Below, in pieces: positions 49,648 to 60,483 of a stretch of 64,000 nucleotides of DNA. Origin of the DNA: Certhia americana (taxonomy: Eukaryota > Chordata > Aves > Passeriformes > Certhiidae); NCBI GenBank assembly GCA_018697195.1, contig CM031870.1:2148787-2212786 (forward strand), written 5' to 3'. The notes beneath the pieces were generated by a model. That model was given only the letters and a program-made list of their open reading frames with translations. It did not search any database and had not been told where the DNA came from. The translations under genes were made by a program, and so were the position numbers. How positions within the stretch are numbered: the stretch's first letter is position 1; the number at the start of each line of letters is the position of its first letter.

Positions 49648-50160
49648 AGATGTGTATAGGGAGATGGAATCTCTGTTGTTAGTCTTTAAGTTACTGGAAT
49701 TGGATTTTTGGCAGCAGTTGTATCACTTTATTCCAACAAAGAGACAGCTTTTTACTAATTTGCTTACTTAGTTTTATTTTAGCAATGAAGAGCTGAAGGA
49801 AGCTCTCTAGTTTTACATCTCTCTTAGTTTCCAGTCCATTTCTTGGCTATCCTATTCAAACAGCAATCACAATTTCTCTTAAACACAGAACTTTTTTGGT
49901 TTAATTACATATAAATAGTTCTTGCGTTTTCAGTTTGACAAAAGCTAATAGTAATGCTTGTCTTGTATAAGATTTATTGAAACTACTGCAGATTGAAGTT
50001 GGTGTGAGTGGGAGAACCAGGGCTTTTGAATATAAATTCTCAGTGTGTTCAAGATTTCTGTCTAAACAAGAGCACATAATCTACTGCATTGTTGCCTAAG
50101 TATAAAATAGAACTGGAGTTATTTTCCATCCAGGAGCTGCATCCAGCCTCTCCAGTTTAC

Positions 50161-50375
50161 CTGGCCATGCTGTTGCAGTTTTTTCAGGCCTGGACAAGCT
50201 GACTGTTCTTCCTACTGGCACAATCCAGCTGCATTTCCATTCTGGTCAGGTCAGTGTCCATCATTCCCAGGCAGAGATCTTCAGCACTCCCCTTCACTTC
50301 AGTCTCCAGACTCGCCTGCAGAGACTCAATTGCATGCTGGTGAGTGTTTCTGTGGACTCCAGTGAAGCATATGGT
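50161..50375 (-). pseudogene. MYH16 relic: rod exon with SLQASLE and MEMQL motifs
   Basis: The minus strand reads RNTHQHAIESLQASLETEVK then MMDTDLTRMEMQLDCASRKN. It aligns to R-N-H-x-R-V-V-D-S-L-Q-T-S-L-D-A-E and M-E-G-D-L-N-E-M-E-I-Q-L-S-H-A-N-R. A TGA at 50186-50184 disrupts the frame shortly before a preserved donor (CAG|GTAAAC at 50161/50160). The 5' third of the normally 309-bp exon is not recognisable. Confidence 0.9.
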
Positions 50376-50879
50376 ACAGCAGTCTGTTATCTTGAGTCTG
50401 ATCCAGCCCTTGTATCAAATTATTGCCCACCAAGTAATAAAAATATAGTAGCTTTTCAAATCTGTTAAAACTGAGATACCAGGACTTTGTACCAAGCCAT
50501 TCACAAATACCTTCTTTTAGAACAGGGCTGGAGAGATTTCAAGAGGTCACCCTAAAAATGTACTGCCTAAAATCTGGATCACCTCCTGCCAAACGAGTCC
50601 CACTCGATGTAAGACCAGACTGCATTTAACTTCCAATAACAGAGACTGTAACCTCCAGACAATCTGGTCCAAGCAGTAATTCCCCTTAATGATTATCAAA
50701 CTTTCCTAATGTCTAACTTAAAACCTCCATGCTGCAGCCTGATTATGTACATAATGTAATTATGGCCTACGTGATTATACATACAAAATCAGTCCAGTTA
50801 TACTTCAAAATCCATCTGGTGGTATGTGGGCAGCAGGCACCAGGCTGGCAGGAATCTCTCACATCTGCAGCATTGATAC

Positions 50880-51010
50880 CTCCAAGGAAGACTCTGCTTC
50901 CTCCAGTGCCACCTGCAGTTCGTCCTTCTCAATCTCCAGCCTCACAATTTGCAGCTCCTGAGTGTTCTTCCCTCCCTTCCTCAGCTGATTGATCAGATCC
51001 TTAATTTCCT
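50880..51010 (-). pseudogene. MYH16 relic: rod exon with open frame and intact splice sites
   Basis: 131 bp with acceptor CTAG at 51011-51014 and donor GAG|GTATCA at 50880/50879. The reading frame is uninterrupted: [20 protein letters not shown] then [19 protein letters not shown]. It aligns to the family exon E-E-I-S-D-L-T-E-Q-L through L-E-E-A-E-A-S-L-E. It is the best-preserved exon of the locus. Confidence 0.93.
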
Positions 51011-51951
51011 CTAGGGAAGAAAAGAGATACTGCATGTGATATGTTTATTTCAGGACTATGAACTTTACTGAGCACACCAGACAGATCCTTTGACTGGAAA
51101 TAGCATGAAATGGTTTCAGTCACTTTATGTCAGCTGCCCTTTTCTTTCATTGCTAAATATTATCCTGGATTTCTGAATGAGCCCTGCTAGCTGCATGTGT
51201 TCACAGAGGTGGAAGAATGAAGCGCGCTAAATAAAGAGAATTTTTTTCCCAGTTTTTATCCAGCCTTCCCCTCTCCCTCTTTCAGATGGTTGCTTTCACA
51301 AAATGGGAACAGGACACCACATCATCTCCCTGCAACACAGAGGGGCTCTCTGCCAGCTGATGGAGGCTGGAGTAAAGGGCTGGGGGAAGAGCCCAGGAAA
51401 TGTTGGGTGTGTGCCAGAGTGTCCATCACTGTTTCCTCTTGGCCAAAAGGACAGCAGACTGTAGCATCTTCTAAATGTTTACAGTGTCATCTTCCAGCCT
51501 CCTGTAAGAGATCAATTTTTGTAATTTACAGAAGTGTAAAACAGAAAAACTGGGGTGGGGGGTGGGGAAACTGGTATCACTGAACAACCAGTAGGGAGGA
51601 GGGATGCAAAGAGGGACATTGAGGGGAGTCTGACTGGCTTGCTCTGAACTGATTGCTGGAGATGCTGAATCCTCTCCACGGAGATTTAAGGGAATATCTT
51701 CTTCTCAGGGCAAAGCTGGATGTTGTTAAGCCCCCCCAGATGAATTGCTCAGAATTAGAGGATGCTGGTAGCCAGAACTGGCACTGCAGCCTCTCTTTTG
51801 TGGCACCAAATTAATGTCCTCAGAGACTTGAAAGCACTGCTAGGAATAAGGGAAGTGGAATTGGTGCTGGAAGGCACCCCAAGAGAGCATTCAGTAGAAA
51901 TCAAGGGGCTTATGATGTGCAAAATTTTTGTACATCAAACCAGTACTTAAC

Positions 51952-52151
51952 CTTAAGGGCCTTGTTCTCTTTCTTCATAGAATCCAGGTGTTCCAAGGAT
52001 TCTTCTCAGGCAGCCTTAAGCTCTACATTTGCAGTTGTGTACATTCCTTCTGTGAATTTACTTCACCCTGCAGCTCTTTGCCCTTTTTTTTACCATTCCT
52101 TTTACCAAAGGCTCTGTGCTTCTTGTCCAGAGCAGCACAAGCAGCATTGGC
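51952..52151 (-). pseudogene. MYH16 relic: rod exon ANAACAALDKK, frameshifted
   Basis: Acceptor CCAG is followed by ANAACAALDKKHRAFGK and, in a shifted frame, VELKAA*EESLEHLDSMKKE ending NKALK before donor GTTAAG at 51951. The family exon is ~216 nt and this one is 200 nt, so net loss is not a multiple of three. A TGA at 52008-52006 replaces the conserved tyrosine before E-E-S-L. Confidence 0.93.
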
Positions 52152-53406
52152 CTGGAAAAATAAAACCAAGCATTCACTGGACACAGGTTTTCTTCACACT
52201 TCACTTCTCTGCGTGTCCTGCCAGCCAGTCACTGTTAAATTGGCTGCCATTCTAAAGGCTGGCAGCATTTCTCTTGGTCACTCTGAATGGATGATTAAAA
52301 TGTTTATGAGGCTGTCTTTCCTCACCATTAGGAATTTAACAAGATCACCCAGTTCCCATCAGTGTGATAGTCGTCCTTGCTCCTGTGGTTATAATGATGC
52401 TGCTGTGGAGCAAATGTTTTCCACTTCAGATGTTCCTCGTGCAGATGTGCTGTTGGTAATTGCCTGGGTTGATCAGTGTGACTTTTTCTATTTCAAAGCA
52501 GATTCAGTTACAAACAAGTTGTTATTCAAGACTGTTTGAGACTGTTTAACTGCTTGTCATGAAGGGAAAGAATAAAGGTACATTTTTCTTTCCTAGGAGC
52601 TTTTAATCACAAATATTCTACATATCCTTATGATCTATACATGTGTTCAGATACCATGGTGACAAGCACACCACAGGAACCATAGAATAAAGAACTGCTT
52701 CATTAAAGATAGGGATGGGGAAACAGATTTTTTCAGCCCAGTAATGCAAAGCTGTATGTGGGATTTTCAGCTCTTGGGATCTGTTCTAAAGCCAACTGCA
52801 GGCATTGGCAGGTACCCAAGGACTTCAGTGGATTTGGAGCAGCCTTTGTGCCTATTTTAAGTAACATTTTTATTCAACTATCCCACAGTTGCACTACTAT
52901 TCATGCTCTTGCACTAACATGAGCAAGAGTAGAAATACTAATTTAGTGAAGGAGCTGGTGTTTAAACTGTGTTGTTTAGGTCTGCTTTGAGTTTGGTAGT
53001 TAATAACCAGTGGCCAACCCACCAGTACTGCAACACTGAAAAGTTCAAAGCAGGATATCATTATCCTTTAAAGGAAGATGAATACCTTGACTTGCAGTAA
53101 AGGAGGGCTTTTGCTTTAGCTGTACTCTTGTTTCTGGAAGTCTGCTAATGAGCTTATGAGGAGCATGCTGTGTGCTCCCAGGAATTAGCTGTGGCTCTCA
53201 TCTGGGTTTTCTCTTGATGTGAGAAGTCTTAGCCTTGTTTCTCATAGCCATACAGATTGCTTGACGTTTAATAGAGAGACTTTAAGAAATAAGGGACTGG
53301 ATCAAAGCTGACCTGAGTTAACAGAAAGACTCCCAGAGCCTCTGGTACCAGTTTTTAGATCTTGGTGGTCATGCTGAGTCCCCTCCTGGGGAGCTGGATT
53401 TCTGGC

Positions 53407-53537
53407 CTTCTCAAGTCAACAGTGAGTTTCTCCACTTCATTCAGAAGCCTCTGCTTAATTTTCTCCATGTTGGCAGCCCATGCTTGGACTGATCCCACTG
53501 TCTCCTCTGCTTCCAGAGCCTCACAGCCAACTTTGTA
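53407..53537 (-). pseudogene. MYH16 relic: rod exon AEETVxSV to KLTVDL
   Basis: The minus strand reads YKVGCEALEAEETVGSVQA then NMEKIKQRLLNEVEKLTVDL. It aligns gap-free to the exon around A-E-E-A-V-E-A-V and K-T-K-H-R-L-Q-N-E-V-E-D-L-M-V-D. There is no stop, but the 3' end reads AAG|GCC, so the normal GT donor has been lost. Confidence 0.9.
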
Positions 53538-54017
53538 CTGAAGAAAAGATGGTAGAAATATCCTGGTGAGTAGTTCATGGATTTGAAGAGAGGTGGTATC
53601 AGCAGCCTTTGCCTACTGAACACCATCACCGTTTTCACCAGGGAAAAGATGGTAACTTGGCAGCAGTCTCAGAAAACAGATTGTAAAATCTTTGGTGTTT
53701 GCTTTAGCCTTAGGAAATTATAATGGCTTTTGTAGGGCTAATGGAAGAGTAAAGTTCTGTTGAAATTAAAAAAGGCTACCCAAATTCAAGCTTTAATCAG
53801 AAAGGTTTGTTTTCTGTTGTCAGTGTACCAATGTTAGGTCTCAATAGTCTCTGTTATTGCAAGTATTATTTTCCTTCTCTTGGCTGGAGCCCTTTGCTTT
53901 CTCTCTCTCTTACCAAATTACATCCCAACAGATCACATCCATAAGCTGTGACTCAGCAGCCAAACTAAATAATGAGACTGCCCTAAGCCCCAGACTCCCT
54001 GAAAGCTGAGTGCTCAC

Positions 54018-54182
54018 TTGGTTTCCTGCAGCTTTTGCTTCTGTCAATGCCATCAATCCTCTGTTTGGTCCCCCAGTGACTTCAGTGTTCAGTTTAGAGA
54101 CCTGAACTGCAGTTCAGCTTTGCTTTTCTCCTCCTCCTCCAGCTGCTTTTTCTTCAGGTCCAAATCCTGCTCGGTGTTGTCT
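54018..54182 (-). pseudogene. MYH16 relic: rod segment DLDLKKKQLEEE to WGTKQRIDGIDR
   Basis: The minus strand reads DLDLKKKQLEEEKSKAELQ. In two further frames come VSKLNTEV and WGTKQRIDGIDRSK, matching D-C-D-L-L-R-E-Q-Y-E-E-E through A-E-L-Q-R and E-V-A-Q-W-R-T-K-Y-E-T-D-A-I-Q-R. At least two frameshifts are needed. A donor-like GTGAGC follows at 54017. Confidence 0.85.
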
Positions 54183-54784
54183 GGGCCCCCACAACAGCCG
54201 TGCAGGACTCAAGGTAGCACAAATTCCACTTGAACCACTCAGTTCTGGACCATCTAGAAACATCTCAGCCTTCAAAATATCTTCCTGTTCAGGAGCCCAG
54301 ATTTTTTTTTTTTTTCTTACCTATTTTTTTTCTGTATTGCAGTGAATTGGATTGAGCTCATACAACTGAAAACAGAACATGGCTTGTCACCATCACTGTT
54401 TGCTCTCAAACAGTGTTTCAAAGAATTATGACAGTAAACCCATTTGGTGATTGTTCTGAACACAGAATCCTTGCCAGACTAGTGATATACAGGTGCAGCA
54501 CTAGAATTATTCTTTGGAGGTAAGCAGAAATTTCCAACACACAGGTGTCAGATAGGGAGATGAAATGTTGATATATTTTGAGCCAGACTTTTGTGATCTC
54601 TACAAATAAACTGCTGCACAATCCACTGAATGGGCAGTGGACTGATAATCAGGAGGCTCTCTGTGTTTTGATCTGCTGCCTGCTCATGGGATACTTCCTA
54701 TTTTATTTCCATATCCATACAAGGCTCATGTCCCCCACATCCCCTCCAAGACCCGCTGGTGACAAGCCCAGGCATTAACTTGGA

Positions 54785-55060
54785 TGAGAAAGTTCTCCTT
54801 TGTGAGGGCTAACACAACAGATTTGTTACTCTGAAGAGGACAATGTTCAAAGCAGCAGGCAGTGCATGACCCGTGACAGCAGCAGCCTCTGCAGGCAGCT
54901 GGTGCTCCCCAGCACCTTGGATTCCTCATCCAGCTGCCTCCTCAAGTCATCTGTGTGCAAGGTAAGAGAAATCTTTAGTGGACAGTCTGGTTAAGCCTGC
55001 TCTGAGCTTCCTGGAGCTCCCAACTCAGCTGTCTGGTTTTGGCTGTGCAACAACTGTATA
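54785..55060 (-). pseudogene. MYH16 relic: rod segment RQLSWELQEAQ / DDLRRQLDEE
   Basis: Two short pieces. Near 55.0 kb RQLSWELQEAQSRLN matches the G-E-L-S-R-Q-L-E-E-A-E region. Near 54.9 kb TDDLRRQLDEESK matches I-E-E-L-K-R-Q-L-E-E-E, then in another frame GHALPAALNIVLF resembles A-H-A-L-Q-S-A-R-H-D-C-D-L. The reading frame is broken repeatedly. Confidence 0.6.
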
Positions 55061-55221
55061 AAGAAGCAGGAGAGGAACTAATTCAATGTATCTGGGGTGA
55101 GTGAGAAAGACTGGGCAGATCTGCAAGAGGAGACAGAGCAGGGCTGCCAGATCTGGATGAAATGTAGGGGAAGAGAAGGATCTAAGGGAGGTAACATTGC
55201 ACAAAGCTGTCAAGAATCTAC

Positions 55222-55333
55222 CTTGGAGCCTGACTGCTTTATTTGCAGCTTGGCATTCCTCCATCACAGCCAGCTGGGCCTTGGCCTCAGCCAGGTTATC
55301 TTCCAGCCGGTGAACATGAGCATGGGAATTCAG
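55222..55333 (-). pseudogene. MYH16 relic: rod exon LEDNLAEAKAQL
   Basis: The 112-bp segment has acceptor CCAG and donor CAAG|GTAGAT. It reads VHRLEDNLAEAKAQLAVMEE then CQAANKAVRLQ without a stop. It aligns to C-R-T-L-E-D-Q-L-S-E and A-K-L-Q-T-E-N of the myosin rod, slightly shorter than usual. Confidence 0.75.
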
Positions 55334-55639
55334 CTGGAAGAGAGAGGTCAGTCATATGATGCTGAGTAAGGCTTCAAGAGCCAAGATATCCTCCCTCCCT
55401 GGCAAACTCAGTTAATTCCAGTTGGTAATTGCACTGGGATGACTGTAGTAGCCTGGGGGAGTGCAGTGTCCTGACCTTTGTGAGGGAGATGCCTGCTCTA
55501 TCAGCCAGGATGGGCAGTGTCCAGCATCAGCTGCCAGCAGCTGCTTCCTGGCATCAGCAGCTCCCACTGGAGAGCTGGATTCTGCTTTGCACTCATGGCT
55601 ACACCTGTGGCTGCATTGGTTTGGTGAGGAATTCCCTTC

Positions 55640-55792
55640 TGGTCTCTCCCCCTGGATTTCTGCAGAGATTCCATGCTTACATTCAGCTTACCCATTTCTG
55701 CTTTCATGAGCTACTTGTCCATCTCCAGCTTTGCTTTCACTCATCTCCATGAGCTCTGCTATCCCAGCCATGGCAACTGTGTTCTTCCTGTG
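55640..55792 (-). pseudogene. MYH16 relic: rod segment KLEMDK*LMKAEMGKL
   Basis: The minus strand shows RKNTVAMAGIAELMEM, then in another frame KLEMDK*LMKAEMGKLNVSM followed by ESLQKS. It aligns to R-K-K-H-A-D-S-V-A-E-L-G-E-Q and K-L-E-K-E-K-S-E-M-K-M-E-I-D-D-L-S-S-N-M-E. The TAG lies at 55713-55711. Confidence 0.8.
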
Positions 55793-56017
55793 GCCCTGCC
55801 CTACTGGAACTGACCTTACTGCTTTCTGTGCCACTGGCCAAGCTCCTCTACCTGTTTTCCCCCTTGCAAGGTGTCTGACAACATGGACCTATCTCCTGAC
55901 GTGGATGAGAATTAATCTGATCACATTTCAAAAGTGAACCGAAATGGAAATGTTCCTTATTATTGATGCTGTCAATTTGTATTAGACATTAGAACATGTT
56001 CAGAGCATTCTATTCAA

Positions 56018-56060
56018 ATACAGCCTCAGCTTCCAGATCTTCTTCCAGCTCTTCACTATC
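56018..56060 (-). pseudogene. MYH16 relic: short rod piece SEELEEDLEAEA
   Basis: Fourteen codons reading SEELEEDLEAEAVF match R-I-E-E-L-E-E-E-I-E-A-E-R in the correct order between its neighbours. It is short, so support comes mainly from position. Confidence 0.6.
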
Positions 56061-57879
56061 TGGAGTGACTGGAGTACACATACGAGCACAGCAGTGAGTC
56101 TGTGAGCAGGAGATGTGAGAGAAATCTGTGGGAATATGAACAAGAATCTTAATTTCTTCACTCCCTTCTCTATATGTTTGTCAGCTCAACTGGGTTTCAT
56201 TTCATGGGAGAGATCTATGGCTGGGAATACTGAGCCAAGAAAGCAGGAATGCCTGGCCAGGTGTCTCAACAGACAGCTGATGTTATCTGCAGCATGGTTG
56301 GCTTCCTGTATGATGTTGGAATTTGGCCTTCAGGAATATAATCAAGTTGATTTGATTACTTGAGGGAAATAGAGGCTTGTTCATAGATATAGCTGCAATC
56401 TAGGTCTGTATGTCATGTTTTTGTTGAAATGCTGAGTTTTAGTTAAATATTTGAACACTGAAATACTTGGATGAAATAAATATTTGAATTCAGAATGGTA
56501 ATACTGCACATCCTGTGAACTGTGGCCTCATTTCTTGTTTGATTTATCACCTTTTCTTCCAGAGTGAAAGGGACAGTGCCTTGGAGGGCAGTAGAGTCCA
56601 TGGAAAGGTCTATCAGACATCTTTGCTGACTGCCTGAGGAGGATCCTGGAACACATCACCTTTCTTCTGGTCAGAGCAGCATGGCAGGAGATCTGCAGTG
56701 AGCACACAGTTACCCAGACTTCAAAGTGGAGTTTCCAGTAAGTGGATAATGCACAAGACAAGCTAGATTCAGAGCTGGCTGAACTGTTCAATCACTGGAA
56801 ACTAAAAGGCAAATGTTTCTAAGCCCAGGGGTTTCACAAGCTCATAGAGAAGTCAGAATCTGCTGTAGAAAAAACATCAGCATCTGCCTGGGGAAAAATA
56901 AATACGAGATCTCAACTGGTTCTGTTATTTAAGAGTTTAAAGAGTGATAGGCTCCAGACTCCTTTTTAACAGGGTAGGTTTAAAGGGCTGTATTAATCTT
57001 TTATGCCAATTCAGTCTTATCAAAAAGTCAAAGCTGCACAAACTGCCTATTGTGGGATGGCAAAAGTAGGACATTAGAGCAAATGAATGAAGCCAAATTA
57101 GTGCTTGTGCTGCATAGTGAACAGCTGAGATTTAGTGTCCTGTCTCCTTAGTGGGACTGGCAGGGCACTTAAATCCCTTTTTCCTTTGTGGAAGCTCCTC
57201 TTACCCCATCATTAACTGGTTTGCACAGAAAGGCTCAAACAGCCTGGGAAGCTGAGCCTGTTTGCAGCTCTGAAGGACTAAACCACTTTTCTTCTATCAC
57301 TTAAGTGTCCTTTGCTCTGAAGCACAAGGATCTTGTACTCCCTGTGGAGAACTTGAATTAGCAAAGCTTGAAGTATGTATTAATGATTGTACATGTTGCC
57401 TTTGCTACTTAGATCATTAACTAGGTAAATTAGTGGTTTGGATAATATAGAGTTGGATATTTGTATTCCAGGAAGTTAATTTCTAAGGGGAGGTTTCTCA
57501 GAACAGTGCTGGCAGACCCATCACTGAAGTAGTCAATAGTGACACTAAAATAAAGTTCTAATTTGTGATAATATTTTGCAATTCTAAAACAGTTTTTATC
57601 TGAGGATCAGAAGGCCTTACATAAACATGAATCATTTAAGCCTCATAACTTCCCAGTGATTATACACATTTTATATGTGGGTGAGTGTGGAAGATGAATT
57701 ACAAATATCAGACAATGAGTCAGAGAAAGATTTAGGAAACAAAATCTTGTATTTCTGATCCTGCCTGCCTAAATTACTGAACTTTACTTGTGTTTGTCAT
57801 TGGGTTAATGCTGAAGAGATCTGAAATGACTGTGGATTTTCCCAGTGAATTTATGGTCAAGGGTCTTTTCAGCTGTAGC

Positions 57880-58107
57880 TGATGCTGTCAGAGCTGTGAC
57901 GTAGCACAACTGCACCCAGTAGGATTTTGTACCATCCACTCCAATTGACACATAAAACCATGAAAATTCCTTAGAACATCTTCCAAGTTTCACTCATTTC
58001 ATCTCATTGAGGTTGGGTGTTGTCATTTTGAGGTCACACTCTGCTTTAGGATAAGCCTTTTCCATCTTGCCATGGATTTTATTTTCTTCTTCAGAGTTGT
58101 CCTCCAG
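57880..58107 (-). pseudogene. MYH16 relic: rod exon LEDNSEEENK onward
   Basis: Acceptor CTAG (58111-58108) is followed by LEDNSEEENKIHGKMEKAYP then KAECDLKMTTPNLNEMK, stop, and KEFSWFYVSIGVDG. It aligns to L-E-G-S-L-E-Q-E-K-K-L-R through K-L-E-G-D-L-K and then K-D-F-E-I-S-Q-L-L. The acceptor falls exactly where the family places it, joining the exon at 58409. Confidence 0.8.
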
Positions 58108-58158
58108 CTAGTTGAAGAAAGGGAAATAAGCATGAAAAAAGACTTTGTAACAAACATA

Positions 58159-58312
58159 AAATCATAGGATCATGGAATGATTGGGTTGGAAGGGACTTAA
58201 AGACCATCCCATTCAACTTCCCTGCCGTGGGCAGGGACACCTTCCACTATCCCAGGTTGCTCCAAGCACCATCCAAGCTGGCCTTGAACATTCCAGGGAT
58301 GGGGCAGCACAG
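58159..58312 (-). mobile_element. CR1 LINE 3' end in former MYH16 intron
   Basis: 'atcatggaatgattgggttggaagggac' followed by 'ccactatcccaggttgctccaagc' on the plus strand is the reverse complement of a CR1 tail, truncated at about 150 bp. It lies between the rod relics at 58.1 and 58.4 kb. Confidence 0.88.
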
Positions 58313-58408
58313 CAAATATATAGATAATGTTTATCATAAGGGCCCAACATGCAGAAACCAGACTAAAGAGGGTTATCTAAAATAGAGACTGTGACAACTG
58401 CACCTCAC

Positions 58409-58492
58409 CTCAGGTATCCGAGTGGCAGGCTGGCTGCTGTTCTTGGGCAGGTGGTTCACCTTGTTCTCCTTACCTTGCAGTTTTCCAAGAAG
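58409..58492 (-). pseudogene. MYH16 relic: rod exon LQGKENKVNHL
   Basis: GKLQGKENKVNHLPKN then SSQPATRIPE ends at donor GAG|GTGAGG (58409/58408). It aligns gap-free to L-Q-A-E-E-D-K-V-N-T-L-T-K-A-K and Q-Q-V-D-D of the rod. With the acceptor at 58107 the two exons would still join in frame. Confidence 0.8.
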
Positions 58493-59647
58493 GGAGAGGC
58501 CAAGACTAGTGCACAGAGTTGGGTGAGAAGTTAAACCCTGCCCTGGCAGCAGACTGAAAACCCAAAGAATTCATCCGAGGTGCTTCTGGAGTGCAGCCTG
58601 AGCTCTGTGTGTGGTTTGCAATGGCCCACAGGAGCTCGGTCCAGCACTGGCTCTTCCCAAAGCATCCTGCTCACCCTCAGAATTCACACAGCTCTTTTGG
58701 GCAGTGGCACAAGTTGGCAACACTTCAGTGTGCTGCCATGAGTTAATACCCAGAAAAGCACAGCCCCTTCCTGTTTGTGCAGTATGCTGGAGTCTCACAG
58801 CATTGAACCAAGTAGACAATGGGGGTTTTTTACCCTTTCCCCAGACCAGGAGAATGAGAATGGGAGAGAATAAAGAAAAATGAACAGTTATTTCTGCCTG
58901 CTGAACTCCCTGCAAAGCCCTCTTCTCCTTTTGGCATTTAGTGACTGAGTCATTCCAAGAAGAGAGATCTAAGTTTGAACCCTGTGGTCTAATGCCTGCA
59001 GGCAGGAAAAAGTTTTTGTGGATCACACAAACCGTTAGCAGCAGCAGGACAAAATGTCACTGGAAACTTGTGCTTCTTTGGAAGGAATCTGAGATTCAGT
59101 TAATAAATTCTGAGGCATATGAGGCATCTGTGAGTTTAACATCCTGTGGAAGTTAACACTGACTTCAGAAGAAGCAGCAGACAACCACATGGCTGCTCTG
59201 GTGCAGATTTAAGACTTTTCCAATTACATTAAATAAAAAACAATTCAGGTGCAGGAGAGGGAGAAGCATTCCCCAAGGCTGGATGGAAGGAGTTACATGA
59301 CTGCAGAGGGAGACATATTATAAGCAGAGGCCTACCAACATCATTATGTAAAAGTGGGTCTAATTAATAAAGAATGTCAAGGAAATACAATGACTTTATG
59401 TAGAGAGATCCCTAAAAATTCCTGTGAAATGACTATTGCTATAAGGTGGGAGGGTGAAGTGAATAATTAAATCCATCCCAGGTTGTATGAGATGCTGAAA
59501 GACAATATAAGAAACCGTGGGGGAGATGAGCTGAGTAAATCTGAGAATCCCAAAAGGTGCTCTGAGTGGAAGAGCTGTAATAGTTGGCTGGGTTCATTCC
59601 TTTGAAGAATAAGGCAGAAAAAACCTCTTGTTATGCTTCATACCCAC

Positions 59648-59835
59648 TTCTTCTCAGTTTTAGCCAGGGTATTCTCCAGCCCTTCCAAATGCCATTGCAA
59701 ATGGCTGAGCTAGTCCTCCAGTATCCTCTTGCTGGCCCTCCTGTCATCCCCTTCACATCCAGGAGCTGCCTCAGGGGCCCATCCTTCATTTCTTCATTTG
59801 GGCCAGGCATTCCTCAGCATCCAGCACGTTCCCTT
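59648..59835 (-). pseudogene. MYH16 relic: S2 segment LDAEECLAQMKK / ASKRILED*LSHL
   Basis: NVLDAEECLAQMKK matches A-D-A-E-E-R-C-D-Q-L-I-K. After a stop and frameshift, ASKRILED*LSHLQWHLEG then LENTLAKTEK aligns gap-free to A-K-K-R-K-L-E-D-E-C-S-E-L and L-E-L-T-L-A-K-V-E-K. The TAG at 59712-59710 replaces the Glu of L-E-D-E. Confidence 0.9.
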
Positions 59836-60294
59836 GTTCCTAATGAAGGGATGGGGATCCAGTGTTCATCCTATGAAAGGCTGCTAATAAGATTTCTTCA
59901 ACATGCCTATGTTGCAGTTGATCTCTGTGACTCAGGCCGCAGCTTCTTAAAAGTTAAGCATCAAAAAATCTGTTTGTACACACACAGGTTCCTAAAGAAG
60001 AGTTTGCACTTCAAAAAGATGCCACCCCAACTTGCTGTGGCTCATACTGAATATCATTGGTGGACCAGGGGCAGAACTTGGGACTTGTGACAGCAGCTCC
60101 TTTGCTTTAACCAGGAGGCTTTTCAGTCTCCTTTGTTATCCAAGGACTTTATTTGAGTTGCAGTCAGGCTGCCTGTGAGGCTCATGCATCATCCCCATGT
60201 GCTCTTTATTCATCCCATGTTCTGAAAAGGAGCCTCTTATGAGTCACCTGAGGGAGCTGATGCCCTGCCTCGATGAATCCTGAGCCTTTAACCA

Positions 60295-60483
60295 TTCCCT
60301 ATGGATAACAGCCTGCAGTTCGATGGGGAGGTCATCCCTCTCCTAGCTCAGGGTGGCTTGTCAGCACCTCTGATCTTTTGTGAATGCTCTGAGCTCCCAA
60401 GCCTTTGACATGATGCTTCTCACCTCCCATTCCTTCAGTTACATTTCCTCCTCCTGCTGGGCCACATTCAGCAGCAGCTTCAC
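60295..60483 (-). pseudogene. MYH16 relic: S1/S2 junction exon VKLLLNVAQQEEEM
   Basis: Acceptor TTCCAG is followed by VKLLLNVAQQEEEM*LKEWE. Further on come ELRAFTKDQRC, stop, QATLS*ERDDLPIELQAV. This is the head-rod junction (K-V-K-P-L-L-N-V-A form) through L-L-Q-E-K-N-D-L-x-L-Q-L-Q-A. Stops: TAA 60441-60439, TGA 60363-60361, TAG 60345-60343 (the last at a conserved Gln, consistent with CAG to TAG). Confidence 0.92.

Noticed and set aside
56525..56800. Minus-strand open stretch between two rod relics as another myosin exon
   Set aside because: No frame gave a heptad-like or family alignment; it contains many prolines and cysteines. It is probably former intron.
57805..57993. 62-codon minus-strand ORF as an independent small gene
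   Set aside because: Its start (KEFSWFYVSIG) aligns to the myosin rod K-D-F-E-I-S-Q-L-L and it continues the relic exon at 58107. It is a pseudogene fragment opened by chance.
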